Shown: one piece after another, positions 40,646 through 48,767 of the stretch
Layout of the letters: the number at the start of each line of letters is the position of its first letter
Numbering within the stretch: the first letter of the stretch is position 1
Assembly (NCBI RefSeq): GCF_001500045.1
Contig: NZ_LQIX01000055.1
Span: 166,753 to 230,752, forward strand
Length of the DNA: 64,000 bases
Reading direction: 5' to 3'
Source: Mycobacterium sp. GA-1199
GTDB taxonomy: Bacteria; Actinomycetota; Actinomycetes; Mycobacteriales; Mycobacteriaceae
Program-made: the position numbers and the translations under genes
The notes under the pieces: generated by a model
Database searches by the model: none
What the model was told of the DNA's origin: nothing
What the model saw: the letters and a program-made list of their open reading frames with translations, nothing else

Positions 40646-42148
40646 CTAGCTGCAGGCCGCCAAGACCAGCTCGCGCACCCGCGCCGCGTCGGCCTGACCC
40701 TTGGTGGCCTTCATGACCGCGCCGACGATCGCCCCCGCGGCCTGCACCTTGCCGCCCCGAATCTTCTCGACGATGCCGGGGTTGGCCGCCAGCGCCTCGT
40801 CGACGGCGGCCTGCAGTGCCGAATCGTCGCGCACGACCTCGAGGCCGCGGTCCTTCATCACCTGCTCGGGTTCGCCCTCACCGGCCAACACCCCCTCGAC
40901 GACCTGCCGGGCGAGCTTGTTGGACAGCTTGCCGTCGTCGACGAGCTTCACGACCGCGGCCACCTGCGCGGGCGTGATCGGCAAATCGGACACCGGCACT
41001 CCATCTTCATTGGCCTTCTGCACCAGGAAGTTTCCCCACCACGCCCGGGCCGCGTCGCTGGATGCACCCTGTTCGACGGTGGCGGCGATCAGGTCGAGGG
41101 CGCCGATGTTGACAAGGTCGCGCATCACCTCGTCGGAAATTCCCCATTCTTCCTGAATCCGCTTGCGGGACAGCCACGGAAGCTCGGGGATCGTCGCACG
41201 CAGCCGCTCGATCCACTCCGCATCCGGCGCCACCGGCTCGAGGTCGGGCTCGGGGAAATACCGGTAGTCCTCCGCGGTTTCCTTACTGCGCCCCGGCGAG
41301 GTGTACCCGTCCTCGTGAAAGTGCCTCGTTTCCTGCGTGATTCGTCCCCCGGATTCGAGAACCGCGCCCTGGCGTCGCATCTCGTAGCGGACGGCGACCT
41401 CGACGCTCTTGAGCGAGTTGACGTTCTTGGTTTCGGTTCGGGTGCCGAACTCCCTGCGGCCTGTCGGCTTGAGCGATACGTTGGAGTCACAGCGCATCGA
41501 TCCCTGGTCCATGCGGACATCGGAGACACCCAGACCACGCAGCAGATCCCGCAGCGCCGTCACGTAGGCACGGGCGATCTCGGGCGCACGCTCGCCGGCA
41601 CCCTCGATGGGCTTGGTGACGATCTCGATCAACGGCACACCCGACCGGTTGTAGTCGATCAGCGAGGTGGTGGCGCCCTCGATGCGACCGGTCTCGCTAC
41701 CGAGGTGGGTCAGCTTGCCCGTGTCCTCCTCCATGTGGGCGCGCTCGATCTCGACCCGCCAGGTCGAACCGTCGTCGAGCGGCACGTCGAGGTGACCGTT
41801 GATCGCGATCGGCTCGTCGTACTGCGAGATCTGGTAGTTCTTCGGCATGTCCGGATAGAAGTAGTTCTTGCGGGCGAACCGGCACCACGGGACGATCTCG
41901 CAGTTCAGCGCCAACCCGATCCGGATCGCCGACTCGACGGCCTTCTCGTTGAGCACCGGCAGCGAGCCGGGCAGACCCAGACAGACGGGACACACCTGGG
42001 TGTTGGGTTCGGCGCCGAACCTGTTGGCGCAACCGCAGAACATCTTGGTCGCGGTGGACAGCTCGACGTGGACTTCCAGCCCGAGCACGGGCTCGTAGCG
42101 GGCGACGACGTCGTCGTAGTCCAACAGGTCGGCGGTCGCAGCAGTCAT
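40646..42148 (-). CDS. gatB: Asp-tRNA(Asn)/Glu-tRNA(Gln) amidotransferase subunit B
   Basis: GatB binds mischarged tRNA and activates its Glu or Asp with ATP while GatA supplies ammonia. Signatures are GLEVHVELST at the start, a zinc-site region with CGCANRFGAEPNTQVCPVCLGLPG, and the C-terminal YqeY-like tail (PGIVEKIRGGKVQAAGAIVG). 500 residues. It lies 23 bp downstream of pfkA, separated by that gene from gatCA. Confidence 0.96.
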   Translation of the reverse strand: MTAATADLLDYDDVVARYEPVLGLEVHVELSTATKMFCGCANRFGAEPNTQVCPVCLGLPGSLPVLNEKAVESAIRIGLALNCEIVPWCRFARKNYFYPDMPKNYQISQYDEPIAINGHLDVPLDDGSTWRVEIERAHMEEDTGKLTHLGSETGRIEGATTSLIDYNRSGVPLIEIVTKPIEGAGERAPEIARAYVTALRDLLRGLGVSDVRMDQGSMRCDSNVSLKPTGRREFGTRTETKNVNSLKSVEVAVRYEMRRQGAVLESGGRITQETRHFHEDGYTSPGRSKETAEDYRYFPEPDLEPVAPDAEWIERLRATIPELPWLSRKRIQEEWGISDEVMRDLVNIGALDLIAATVEQGASSDAARAWWGNFLVQKANEDGVPVSDLPITPAQVAAVVKLVDDGKLSNKLARQVVEGVLAGEGEPEQVMKDRGLEVVRDDSALQAAVDEALAANPGIVEKIRGGKVQAAGAIVGAVMKATKGQADAARVRELVLAACS

Positions 42149-42171
42149 GACCCCGATCCTAGTAAGCGGGC

Positions 42172-43203
42172 TCAGCCGAAGAACTCCGCGGCGTCGTCGT
42201 ACCGGCTCTGCGGGACGAGCTTCAACTGGCGGGTGGCATCGGCGAGCGAGACACGGCCGATCTCCTGGCCGCGCAGCGACACCATCATGCCGTACTCGCC
42301 CGCGTGCGCGGCGTCGGCGGCGTTGACGCCGAAACGGGTGGCCAGCACGCGGTCGAAGGGCGTCGGCGTCCCGCCGCGCTGGACGTGACCGAGAACCGTG
42401 ACCCGCACCTCTTTGTTGATCCGCTTCTCCACCTCGAAGGCCAGCTGCTGGGCGACGCCGGTGAAGCGCTCATGGCCGAACTCGTCGATTCCCCCTTGCC
42501 GCAATTGCATCGACCCCTCGGCCGGCTTCGCCCCTTCTGCCACCACGCAGATGAAGTGCGAATCGCCGCGTACGAAGCGCTGTTTGATCAGGCGGCAGAC
42601 CTCTTCGACATCGAAAGGCTGTTCAGGGATGAGAGTCATGTGCGCCCCGGACGCCAACCCCGCATTCAGCGCGATCCACCCCGCGTGGCGGCCCATCACC
42701 TCGACGAGCATCACGCGCTGGTGCGATTCGGCGGTGCTGTGCAACCGGTCGATGGCCTCGCTCGCCACCCCGAGCGCGGTGTCGTGTCCGAACGTGACAT
42801 CGGTGCAGTCGATGTCGTTGTCGATGGTCTTCGGCACACCGACGACGGGAACGTTCTCCTCGGAGAGCCAGTGCGCGGCCGTGAGCGTGCCCTCCCCGCC
42901 GATCGGGATCAGCACGTCGATGCCGTTGTCGTCGAGCGTCTGCTTGATCTGATCGAGCCCGGCCCGCAACTTCTCCGGATGCACGCGGGCGGTGCCCAGC
43001 ATCGTGCCGCCCTTGGCCAGCAGCCGGTCGTTACGGTCGTCGTTGGCCAGTTGTATGCGGCGGTTCTCCAGCAGACCGCGCCAGCCGTCCTGAAAGCCGA
43101 CGACCGACGAGCCGTAACGCACGTCGCATGTGCGCACCACGGCTCGAATGACCGCGTTCAGTCCCGGACAGTCACCGCCACCGGTCAGCACTCCGATCCG
43201 CAT
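42172..43203 (-). CDS. pfkA: ATP-dependent 6-phosphofructokinase
   Basis: PfkA phosphorylates fructose 6-phosphate in glycolysis. The N-terminal GVLTGGGDCPGLNAVIR, GGEGTL and VPKTIDNDIDCTDVTFGHDTA are intact. Gly, not Asp, follows GGE, which in this group indicates ATP rather than pyrophosphate as donor. The ATG at 43203 follows GGGGAGGATG and gives 343 residues. It sits between gatA and gatB in the same direction. Confidence 0.95.
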   Translation of the reverse strand: MRIGVLTGGGDCPGLNAVIRAVVRTCDVRYGSSVVGFQDGWRGLLENRRIQLANDDRNDRLLAKGGTMLGTARVHPEKLRAGLDQIKQTLDDNGIDVLIPIGGEGTLTAAHWLSEENVPVVGVPKTIDNDIDCTDVTFGHDTALGVASEAIDRLHSTAESHQRVMLVEVMGRHAGWIALNAGLASGAHMTLIPEQPFDVEEVCRLIKQRFVRGDSHFICVVAEGAKPAEGSMQLRQGGIDEFGHERFTGVAQQLAFEVEKRINKEVRVTVLGHVQRGGTPTPFDRVLATRFGVNAADAAHAGEYGMMVSLRGQEIGRVSLADATRQLKLVPQSRYDDAAEFFG

Positions 43204-43281
43204 GGCTACATCCTCCCCGAGCGCGCTCATGTTTGCGCCCTCTGTCGGCGTTTGCGTCCAACCAGCGTGCGCTCGCGGCGA

Positions 43282-44763
43282 CTAAACCGCCGTCGACAGC
43301 GGTCCGCGCGCCGCCTCGTAGGCGGCACCGACGCGGTACAGCCGGTCGTCGGCCAGCGCGGGCGCCATGATCTGCAGTCCGACGGGCAGCTTGTCGTCGG
43401 GTGACAGCCCGCACGGCACCGACATTCCGCAGTGTCCGGCCAGGTTCAACGGCAGCGTGCACAGGTCGAACAGGTACATCGCCAATGGGTCGTCGACCTT
43501 CTCCCCCAACGGGAACGCCGTGGTAGGCGTCGTCGGCGAGATCAGCACGTCGACCTTCCGGTACGCCTCGTCGAGATCACGCGCGATCAGCGTGCGCACC
43601 TTCTGCGCCTGGTTGTAATACGCGTCGTAGTAGCCCGCCGACAACGCATAGGTGCCAATCATGATGCGGCGCTTGACTTCCGGGCCGAAGCCGGCGGCGC
43701 GGGTCAACGCCATGACTTCCTCGGCGCTGTGTGTGCCGTCATCGCCGACGCGCATCCCGAAGCGCATCGCGTCGAACCGCGCGAGGTTGCTCGAGACCTC
43801 CGAGGGAAGGATCAGGTAGTAGGCGGGCAGCGAGTAGTCGAAGTGCGGGCAGTCCACCTCGCTGACCTCAGCGCCCAGCGCGGTCAGTTGCTCGACGGCG
43901 GCGTTGAACGACTCCAGCACACCGGACTGGTAACCGTCGCCGCGCAACTGCTTCACCACCCCGACCCGCACGCCCGCCAGGTCGCCGGCCGCCCCTGCCC
44001 GCGCGGCGCCGACAACGTCGGGCACCGCGGCGCCGACCGACGTGGAATCCTTCGCGTCGTGCCCGGCGATCACCTGGTGCAGCAGTGCGGTGTCCAGGAC
44101 GGTGCGCGCGCACGGGCCACCCTGGTCGAGCGAGGACGCGCAGGCGACCAGCCCGTAGCGCGACACGGTTCCGTAGGTCGGTTTGACGCCGACCGTGGCG
44201 GTCAGCGCGGCCGGCTGGCGGATCGAGCCGCCGGTGTCGGTGCCGATCGCCAATGGCGCCTGGAACGCCGCCAGCGCTGCGGCGCTTCCTCCTCCGGAGC
44301 CGCCGGGGACGCGCTCGACGTCCCACGGGTTGCGCGTCGGCCCGTACGCGGAGTTCTCCGTGGACGATCCCATCGCGAACTCGTCCATGTTGGTCTTGCC
44401 GAGGATCGGCAGGCCCGCCGCGCGTAGCCGCATGGTGACGGTCGCGTCATAGGGGGACGTCCAGCCCTCGAGGATCTTCGATCCGCAGGTCGTCGGCATG
44501 TCCGTGGTGGTGAACACGTCCTTGAGGGCCACCGGCACCCCGGCCAGCGGCGAGGGCAGGTCTTCTCCGGCGGCGACGGCCGCGTCGACGCGCGCCGCTG
44601 CCGCCAGCGCACGATTCTGCGCGACGTGCAGGAACGCGTGGTAGCGGTCGTCGGTCGCCGCGATCTGGTCCAGGTGCGCCCGGGTGACCTCGGTCGACGA
44701 CACCTCTTTAGCAGCGATCTTCTGCCCGAGCGTCGCCGCGTCCATCCGGGTGAGATCGCTCAC
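43282..44763 (-). CDS. gatA: Asp-tRNA(Asn)/Glu-tRNA(Gln) amidotransferase subunit A
   Basis: GatA is the glutaminase of GatCAB. The amidase triad is Lys81 (VALKDVF), the cis-Ser156 (GGSGGGSAAA) and the nucleophile Ser180 (TDTGGSIRQPA). The GTG at 44763 overlaps the gatC stop as GTGA and gives 493 residues; the longer upstream frame is not coding. Co-translation with gatC is expected. Confidence 0.97.
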   Translation of the reverse strand: MSDLTRMDAATLGQKIAAKEVSSTEVTRAHLDQIAATDDRYHAFLHVAQNRALAAAARVDAAVAAGEDLPSPLAGVPVALKDVFTTTDMPTTCGSKILEGWTSPYDATVTMRLRAAGLPILGKTNMDEFAMGSSTENSAYGPTRNPWDVERVPGGSGGGSAAALAAFQAPLAIGTDTGGSIRQPAALTATVGVKPTYGTVSRYGLVACASSLDQGGPCARTVLDTALLHQVIAGHDAKDSTSVGAAVPDVVGAARAGAAGDLAGVRVGVVKQLRGDGYQSGVLESFNAAVEQLTALGAEVSEVDCPHFDYSLPAYYLILPSEVSSNLARFDAMRFGMRVGDDGTHSAEEVMALTRAAGFGPEVKRRIMIGTYALSAGYYDAYYNQAQKVRTLIARDLDEAYRKVDVLISPTTPTTAFPLGEKVDDPLAMYLFDLCTLPLNLAGHCGMSVPCGLSPDDKLPVGLQIMAPALADDRLYRVGAAYEAARGPLSTAV

Positions 44764-45059
44764 TGCGCCTCCCCCAGGATCCGCGGCACCGCGAACCGGC
44801 CCTCGGCCGCCTTGGGCGCCTGGTCCAGCGCCTCCTCCTGCGTCAGGCACGGCTCGACCGTGTCCGGTCGGAGCACGTTGACGTCGGTGAGCGGATTGCC
44901 GGTGGGTTTGACCCCTTCGACGTCGACGGACTGGATTTGGCTGACGTGACCGAGGATGGCGTCCAACTGCCCGGCATAGCTGTCCAGTTCGTCTTCGGTC
45001 AGGGCGAGGCGGGCCAGACGCGCCAGATGGGCTACCTCGTCTCGGGAGATCTGCGACAC
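44760..45059 (-). CDS. gatC: Asp-tRNA(Asn)/Glu-tRNA(Gln) amidotransferase subunit C
   Basis: GatC is the small subunit that stabilises GatA and GatB. The 99-residue protein starts SQISRDEVAHLARLARLALTEDE and ends with DGRFAVP-type sequence (EGRFAVPRIL), both hallmarks. The GTG at 45059 is chosen because it begins at the conserved SQISRDEV; a TTG three codons upstream is possible. It is divergent from the ACT-domain gene. Confidence 0.95.
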   Translation of the reverse strand: MSQISRDEVAHLARLARLALTEDELDSYAGQLDAILGHVSQIQSVDVEGVKPTGNPLTDVNVLRPDTVEPCLTQEEALDQAPKAAEGRFAVPRILGEAQ

Positions 45060-45139
45060 GACAAGCAAGCCTAGTCATCGCCGTCGCGGCCGCCGAGGCC
45101 GGAATGCCCGCCCCCATTCTCTGTGCAACAGTGTTGCGC

Positions 45140-45796
45140 GTGCCTACGTACCTGCTGCGGGTCCAGCTAGAGGACCGACCGGGCAGCCTCGGCTCCCTGG
45201 CCGTGGCGCTGGGGTCGGTGGGCGCCGACATCCTGTCGCTCGACGTGGTGGAACGGTCGGCCGGTTACGCCGTCGACGATCTGGTCGTCGAACTGCCCGG
45301 GGGCGCGATGCCCGACATGCTGATCACCGCCGCCGAGCAGATCAAGGGCGTCTACGTCGACTCCATCCGTCCGCACACCGGGCTGCTCGAGGCGCACCGC
45401 GAACTCGAACTCATCGACCACATCGCGGCTGCGCCCCGCAACAACAAGCTGCAGGTCCTCGCCGACGAAGCGCCTCGGGTGTTGCGCGTGGGCTGGACCT
45501 CAGTGGTGCGGTTGACCGAGAACGGGCCGGAACGTCTGGTCGGCAGCTCCGGGGCGCCCGAGACCCAGGTGGAAGAGGCGCCGTGGCTGCCGCTCGACCA
45601 CGCCGAGGCGCTCGACGGCGACGCCGCGTGGGTGCCGCAGGTGTGGCGCGACATGGCGACCACGCTGGCCGCCGCCCCGCTCGGTGACCCCCGCACCGCG
45701 GTGGTGCTGGGCCGCCCCGGCGGGCCACAGTTTCGGCCGTCCGAGGTCGCCAGGCTGGGATACCTGGCGGGGATCGTCGCGACGATTCTGCGCTGA
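45140..45796 (+). CDS. ACT-domain protein (Rv3013-like)
   Basis: This 218-residue protein has an N-terminal ACT domain (YLLRVQLEDRPGSLGSLAVALGSVGADILSLDVVE), a likely second degenerate ACT unit, and a C-terminal GAF-like segment of unknown role. ACT domains bind amino acids, so it may be a sensor. The GTG at 45140 begins directly at the ACT strand; an upstream in-frame start at 45104 would add 12 residues unlikely to be coding. Confidence 0.82.
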   Translation: MPTYLLRVQLEDRPGSLGSLAVALGSVGADILSLDVVERSAGYAVDDLVVELPGGAMPDMLITAAEQIKGVYVDSIRPHTGLLEAHRELELIDHIAAAPRNNKLQVLADEAPRVLRVGWTSVVRLTENGPERLVGSSGAPETQVEEAPWLPLDHAEALDGDAAWVPQVWRDMATTLAAAPLGDPRTAVVLGRPGGPQFRPSEVARLGYLAGIVATILR

Positions 45797-45830
45797 CGGT
45801 CGCAGAGCCGTTGCGCCGGAACGGGTCTCG

Positions 45831-46085
45831 TCAGCCGCCGGCGGGTACCGGCCAGCGGTCGTTGACGTCGGCGTTGGTGTCCTTGCGAGCACAGTGCGCG
45901 CAACAGAAGATCGCCTCTTCGGTCTCGATGCCGTGCCCGAGGATTCGGCACCCGCAGTGCGCGCACTCCGGGGCCAGCTGGCCCGCCGCGCACTCGACGC
46001 TGTCGAACGTCGCGCTGCGGCCGTCGGGCCACGTCACGGTGAACGCCTTGTCGTAGTCGTTGCCACAGGTATCGCAGATCGCCAT
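45831..46085 (-). CDS. Small Cys-rich zinc/metallothionein-like protein
   Basis: This 84-residue protein has nine cysteines arranged as C-x2-C (residues 4 and 7), Cys32, C-x2-C-x-C (41, 44, 46) and CC-x2-C (61, 62, 65). The second half, CAHCGCRILGHGIETEEAIFCCAHC, resembles bacterial SmtA-type metallothionein or a zinc ribbon. The ATG at 46085 has AAGGAG 7 nt before it. It follows ligA in the same direction by 80 bp. Metal binding is likely; the role is unknown. Confidence 0.8.
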   Translation of the reverse strand: MAICDTCGNDYDKAFTVTWPDGRSATFDSVECAAGQLAPECAHCGCRILGHGIETEEAIFCCAHCARKDTNADVNDRWPVPAGG

Positions 46086-46165
46086 CACAACTCCTTGTCG
46101 ATTCGCCCAGTCGAGTGCCCGGTGAGCGGGGCGAACAAACGCGGCAGCAGTCAGAGAACAGCGAC

Positions 46166-48277
46166 TCAGACTCCCTCGGGCCCGTTCTGCAGCAACCGGG
46201 CGAACCCGTCCTCGTCGAGAATCGGCACCCCCAGTTCGACTGCCTTGTCGTACTTCGAGCCCGGCGAATCGCCTGCGACCACGTATGCCGTCTTCTTCGA
46301 CACGGAGCCGGCCGCCTTGCCGCCACGCGCGACTATCGCCTCCTTGGCCTCGTCGCGCGAGTAGCCGGTCAGCGACCCGGTGACGACGATCGACAACCCC
46401 TCCAAGGTCCGTTCGATGCTGGCGTCGCGTTCGTCGGCCATCCGCACGCCCGCGGCACGCCACTTGTCGACGATCGCGCGGTGCCAGTCGACGGTGAACC
46501 ACTCGGTCACCGCGGCGGCGATCGTCGGGCCCACACCCTCGACGACCGACAGCTCTTCTTCCGACGCCGCCATGACCGCATCGAGGCTGCCGTACTCGGT
46601 GGCCAGCGCGCGCGCCGCCGTCGGCCCGACATGCCGGATCGACAACGCGACCAGCACCCGCCACAGCGGTTGGGATTTCGCCTTGTCCAGGTTGGCCAGC
46701 AGACGTTTCCCGTTCGCCGAGAGCTGTCCGTTCTTGGTGGTGAACAGGTCGGTGCGCAGCAGGTCGTTTTCGGTCAGCGTGAACAGGTCGCCCTCGTCGG
46801 TGATGACGCCGGCCTGCAGCAGAGCCGTACCCGCCTCGTAGCCCAGTCCCTCGATGTCGAACGCACCGCGGCCGGCGACGTGAAACACGCGCTCGCGCAA
46901 CTGCGCCGGACACGACCGGGTGTTGGGGCAGCGGATGTCGGCGTCGCCCTCCTTCGCAGGCGCAAGCTTGGTTCCGCACTCGGGACAGTGGGTGGGCATC
47001 ACGAACTCGCGTTCGGAGCCGTCGCGCAGATCGACGACCGGACCGAGCACCTCGGGGATCACGTCGCCCGCCTTGCGGATGACGACCGTGTCGCCGATGA
47101 GCACGCCCTTGCGCTTGACCTCCGAGGCGTTGTGCAGTGTGGCCTGGCTGACCGTCGAGCCGGCCACCTTGACCGGTTCCATCCACGCGAATGGCGTGAC
47201 CCGGCCGGTGCGCCCGACGTTCACCCTGATGTCGAGCAGCTTGGTCTGCGCCTCCTCGGGCGGGAACTTGTAGGCGATGGCCCAGCGCGGGGCCCGCGAG
47301 GTGGAGCCGAGCCTGCGCTGCAACGCGACATCGTCGACTTTTACCACCACGCCGTCGATTTCGTGGTCGACGTCGTGGCGGTGCTCGCCCCAGTAGGCGA
47401 TGCGTTCGGTGACCGCGTCGATTCCCGTCACCTGGGCGGTGTGCTCGGAGACCGGCAGTCCCCAGGCCGCCAGCGCGCGATAGGCGTCGTGCAGTGTCTT
47501 GGGCCGAAACCCCTCGGCCCGCCCTATGCCGTGGCAGATCATCCGCAGCTTGCGACGCGCGGTCACGGCGGGGTTCTTCTGCCGCAGCGAACCCGCGGCG
47601 CTGTTGCGTGGATTGGCAAACGGCGGCTTGCCGTCGGCGACCAGCCCGGCGTTGAGTTCCTCGAAGTCGGCGACCCGGAAGAACACCTCGCCGCGTACCT
47701 CGAGAACCTTGGGCAGCGGGAATTCCTTGCTGTCGGTGAGCTTTTGGGGCACATCACCGATGGTGCGGGCGTTCAACGTGACGTCCTCACCGGTGCGGCC
47801 GTCACCGCGGGTGGCCGCGCGCTCCAACCGGCCGTCGCGGTACACCAGTGAAAGCGCCACCCCGTCGATCTTGAGTTCGCACAGGAATTGCGCCTCCTGC
47901 AGCACGTTTGGTCCGATCTCGCCCTTGAGCCGCCCCGCCCACGCGGCGAGCTCATCCGGGGTGAACGCGTTGTCCAGGCTCAACATCCGCTCGAGGTGCT
48001 CGGCGGGGGTGAAGTCGGTGGCGAAGCCCGCCCCGCCGACCAGCTGCGTCGGCGAATCCGGGGTCCGCAGTTCCGGGTGGTCGTCTTCGAGCGCTTCTAG
48101 TTCGCGAAGCAGCGTGTCGAATTCGGCGTCGGTGATGATCGGCGAGTCACGCACGTAATAGCGGAACTGATGCTCACGCACCTCATCGGCGAGCTCTTGC
48201 CAGCGGCGACGCACGTCGGCGTCGGGGGCGTCGTCAGCCTGCGCGGCCAGCGCGTCTTCCGCACCCTTGGAGGTCAC
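46166..48277 (-). CDS. ligA: NAD-dependent DNA ligase
   Basis: LigA seals nicks during replication and repair, using NAD. The adenylated lysine is Lys136 in CELKIDGVALS. Domains follow in order: Ia (YYVRDSPIITDAEFD), adenylation, OB fold (VGRTGRVTPFAWMEPV), four-Cys zinc finger (CPECGTKL...CPNTRSCPAQ), helix-hairpin-helix (ALSIRHVGPTAARALA) and a C-terminal BRCT domain (GLSIVVTGSLTGYSRDEAKEAI). 703 residues with a GTG start. Confidence 0.97.
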   Translation of the reverse strand: MTSKGAEDALAAQADDAPDADVRRRWQELADEVREHQFRYYVRDSPIITDAEFDTLLRELEALEDDHPELRTPDSPTQLVGGAGFATDFTPAEHLERMLSLDNAFTPDELAAWAGRLKGEIGPNVLQEAQFLCELKIDGVALSLVYRDGRLERAATRGDGRTGEDVTLNARTIGDVPQKLTDSKEFPLPKVLEVRGEVFFRVADFEELNAGLVADGKPPFANPRNSAAGSLRQKNPAVTARRKLRMICHGIGRAEGFRPKTLHDAYRALAAWGLPVSEHTAQVTGIDAVTERIAYWGEHRHDVDHEIDGVVVKVDDVALQRRLGSTSRAPRWAIAYKFPPEEAQTKLLDIRVNVGRTGRVTPFAWMEPVKVAGSTVSQATLHNASEVKRKGVLIGDTVVIRKAGDVIPEVLGPVVDLRDGSEREFVMPTHCPECGTKLAPAKEGDADIRCPNTRSCPAQLRERVFHVAGRGAFDIEGLGYEAGTALLQAGVITDEGDLFTLTENDLLRTDLFTTKNGQLSANGKRLLANLDKAKSQPLWRVLVALSIRHVGPTAARALATEYGSLDAVMAASEEELSVVEGVGPTIAAAVTEWFTVDWHRAIVDKWRAAGVRMADERDASIERTLEGLSIVVTGSLTGYSRDEAKEAIVARGGKAAGSVSKKTAYVVAGDSPGSKYDKAVELGVPILDEDGFARLLQNGPEGV

Positions 48278-48329
48278 CTTCGCAGGCTAACCGAGCGGCC
48301 CGACAGCACCGCACCGTTACCCTGACCCC

Positions 48330-48731
48330 ATGCCGCACCCGATCATGTTCCGCGACGACGACCCGGTGCTGGCCCGGGTACGGACGGTGGCGTTGGGGTT
48401 CCCCGAGGCTTACGAGAAGGTCTCGCACGGACGGCCCGGGTTCTTCGCCGCCAAGATGTTCGCGATGTACAGCGGCAGCGTCAAACCGCCGACCAAGGGC
48501 GACTACATCCAGTTCCCGAAGTCGATCCTTGTCAAGGTCGACGACAGTGAACGGCAGGCCCTGCGGCAGGACGCCCGGTTCTTTACTCCCGCCTACCTCG
48601 GACCGTCGGGGTGGCTGGGGCTTGACCTGTCGGCCGGAACCATCGACTGGGACGAGGTGCGCGAACTCATCGATGCGTCGTATCGGTTGACCGCGCCCAG
48701 AAAACTCCTCAAGCAGCTCGACGAAGTCTGA
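48330..48731 (+). CDS. YjbR/MmcQ-family protein
   Basis: This 133-residue protein has the YjbR fold: FPEAYEKVSHGRPGFFAAKMFAMY, a middle strand pair (DYIQFPKSILVKVD) and a C-terminal DWDEVRELIDASYRLTAPRKL-type helix. The family binds DNA in some crystal studies but has no settled role. It is divergent from ligA and 36 bp before an acyl-CoA synthetase gene. Confidence 0.82.
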   Translation: MPHPIMFRDDDPVLARVRTVALGFPEAYEKVSHGRPGFFAAKMFAMYSGSVKPPTKGDYIQFPKSILVKVDDSERQALRQDARFFTPAYLGPSGWLGLDLSAGTIDWDEVRELIDASYRLTAPRKLLKQLDEV

Positions 48732-48767
48732 ACAGTTATTCAGCAGGCCAGGATTCGAGGAGACCCC

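Noticed and set aside
46115..47851. Long plus-strand frame over ligA
   Set aside because: Antisense to a full-length DNA ligase with intact motifs; no recognisable domain and no ribosome site.
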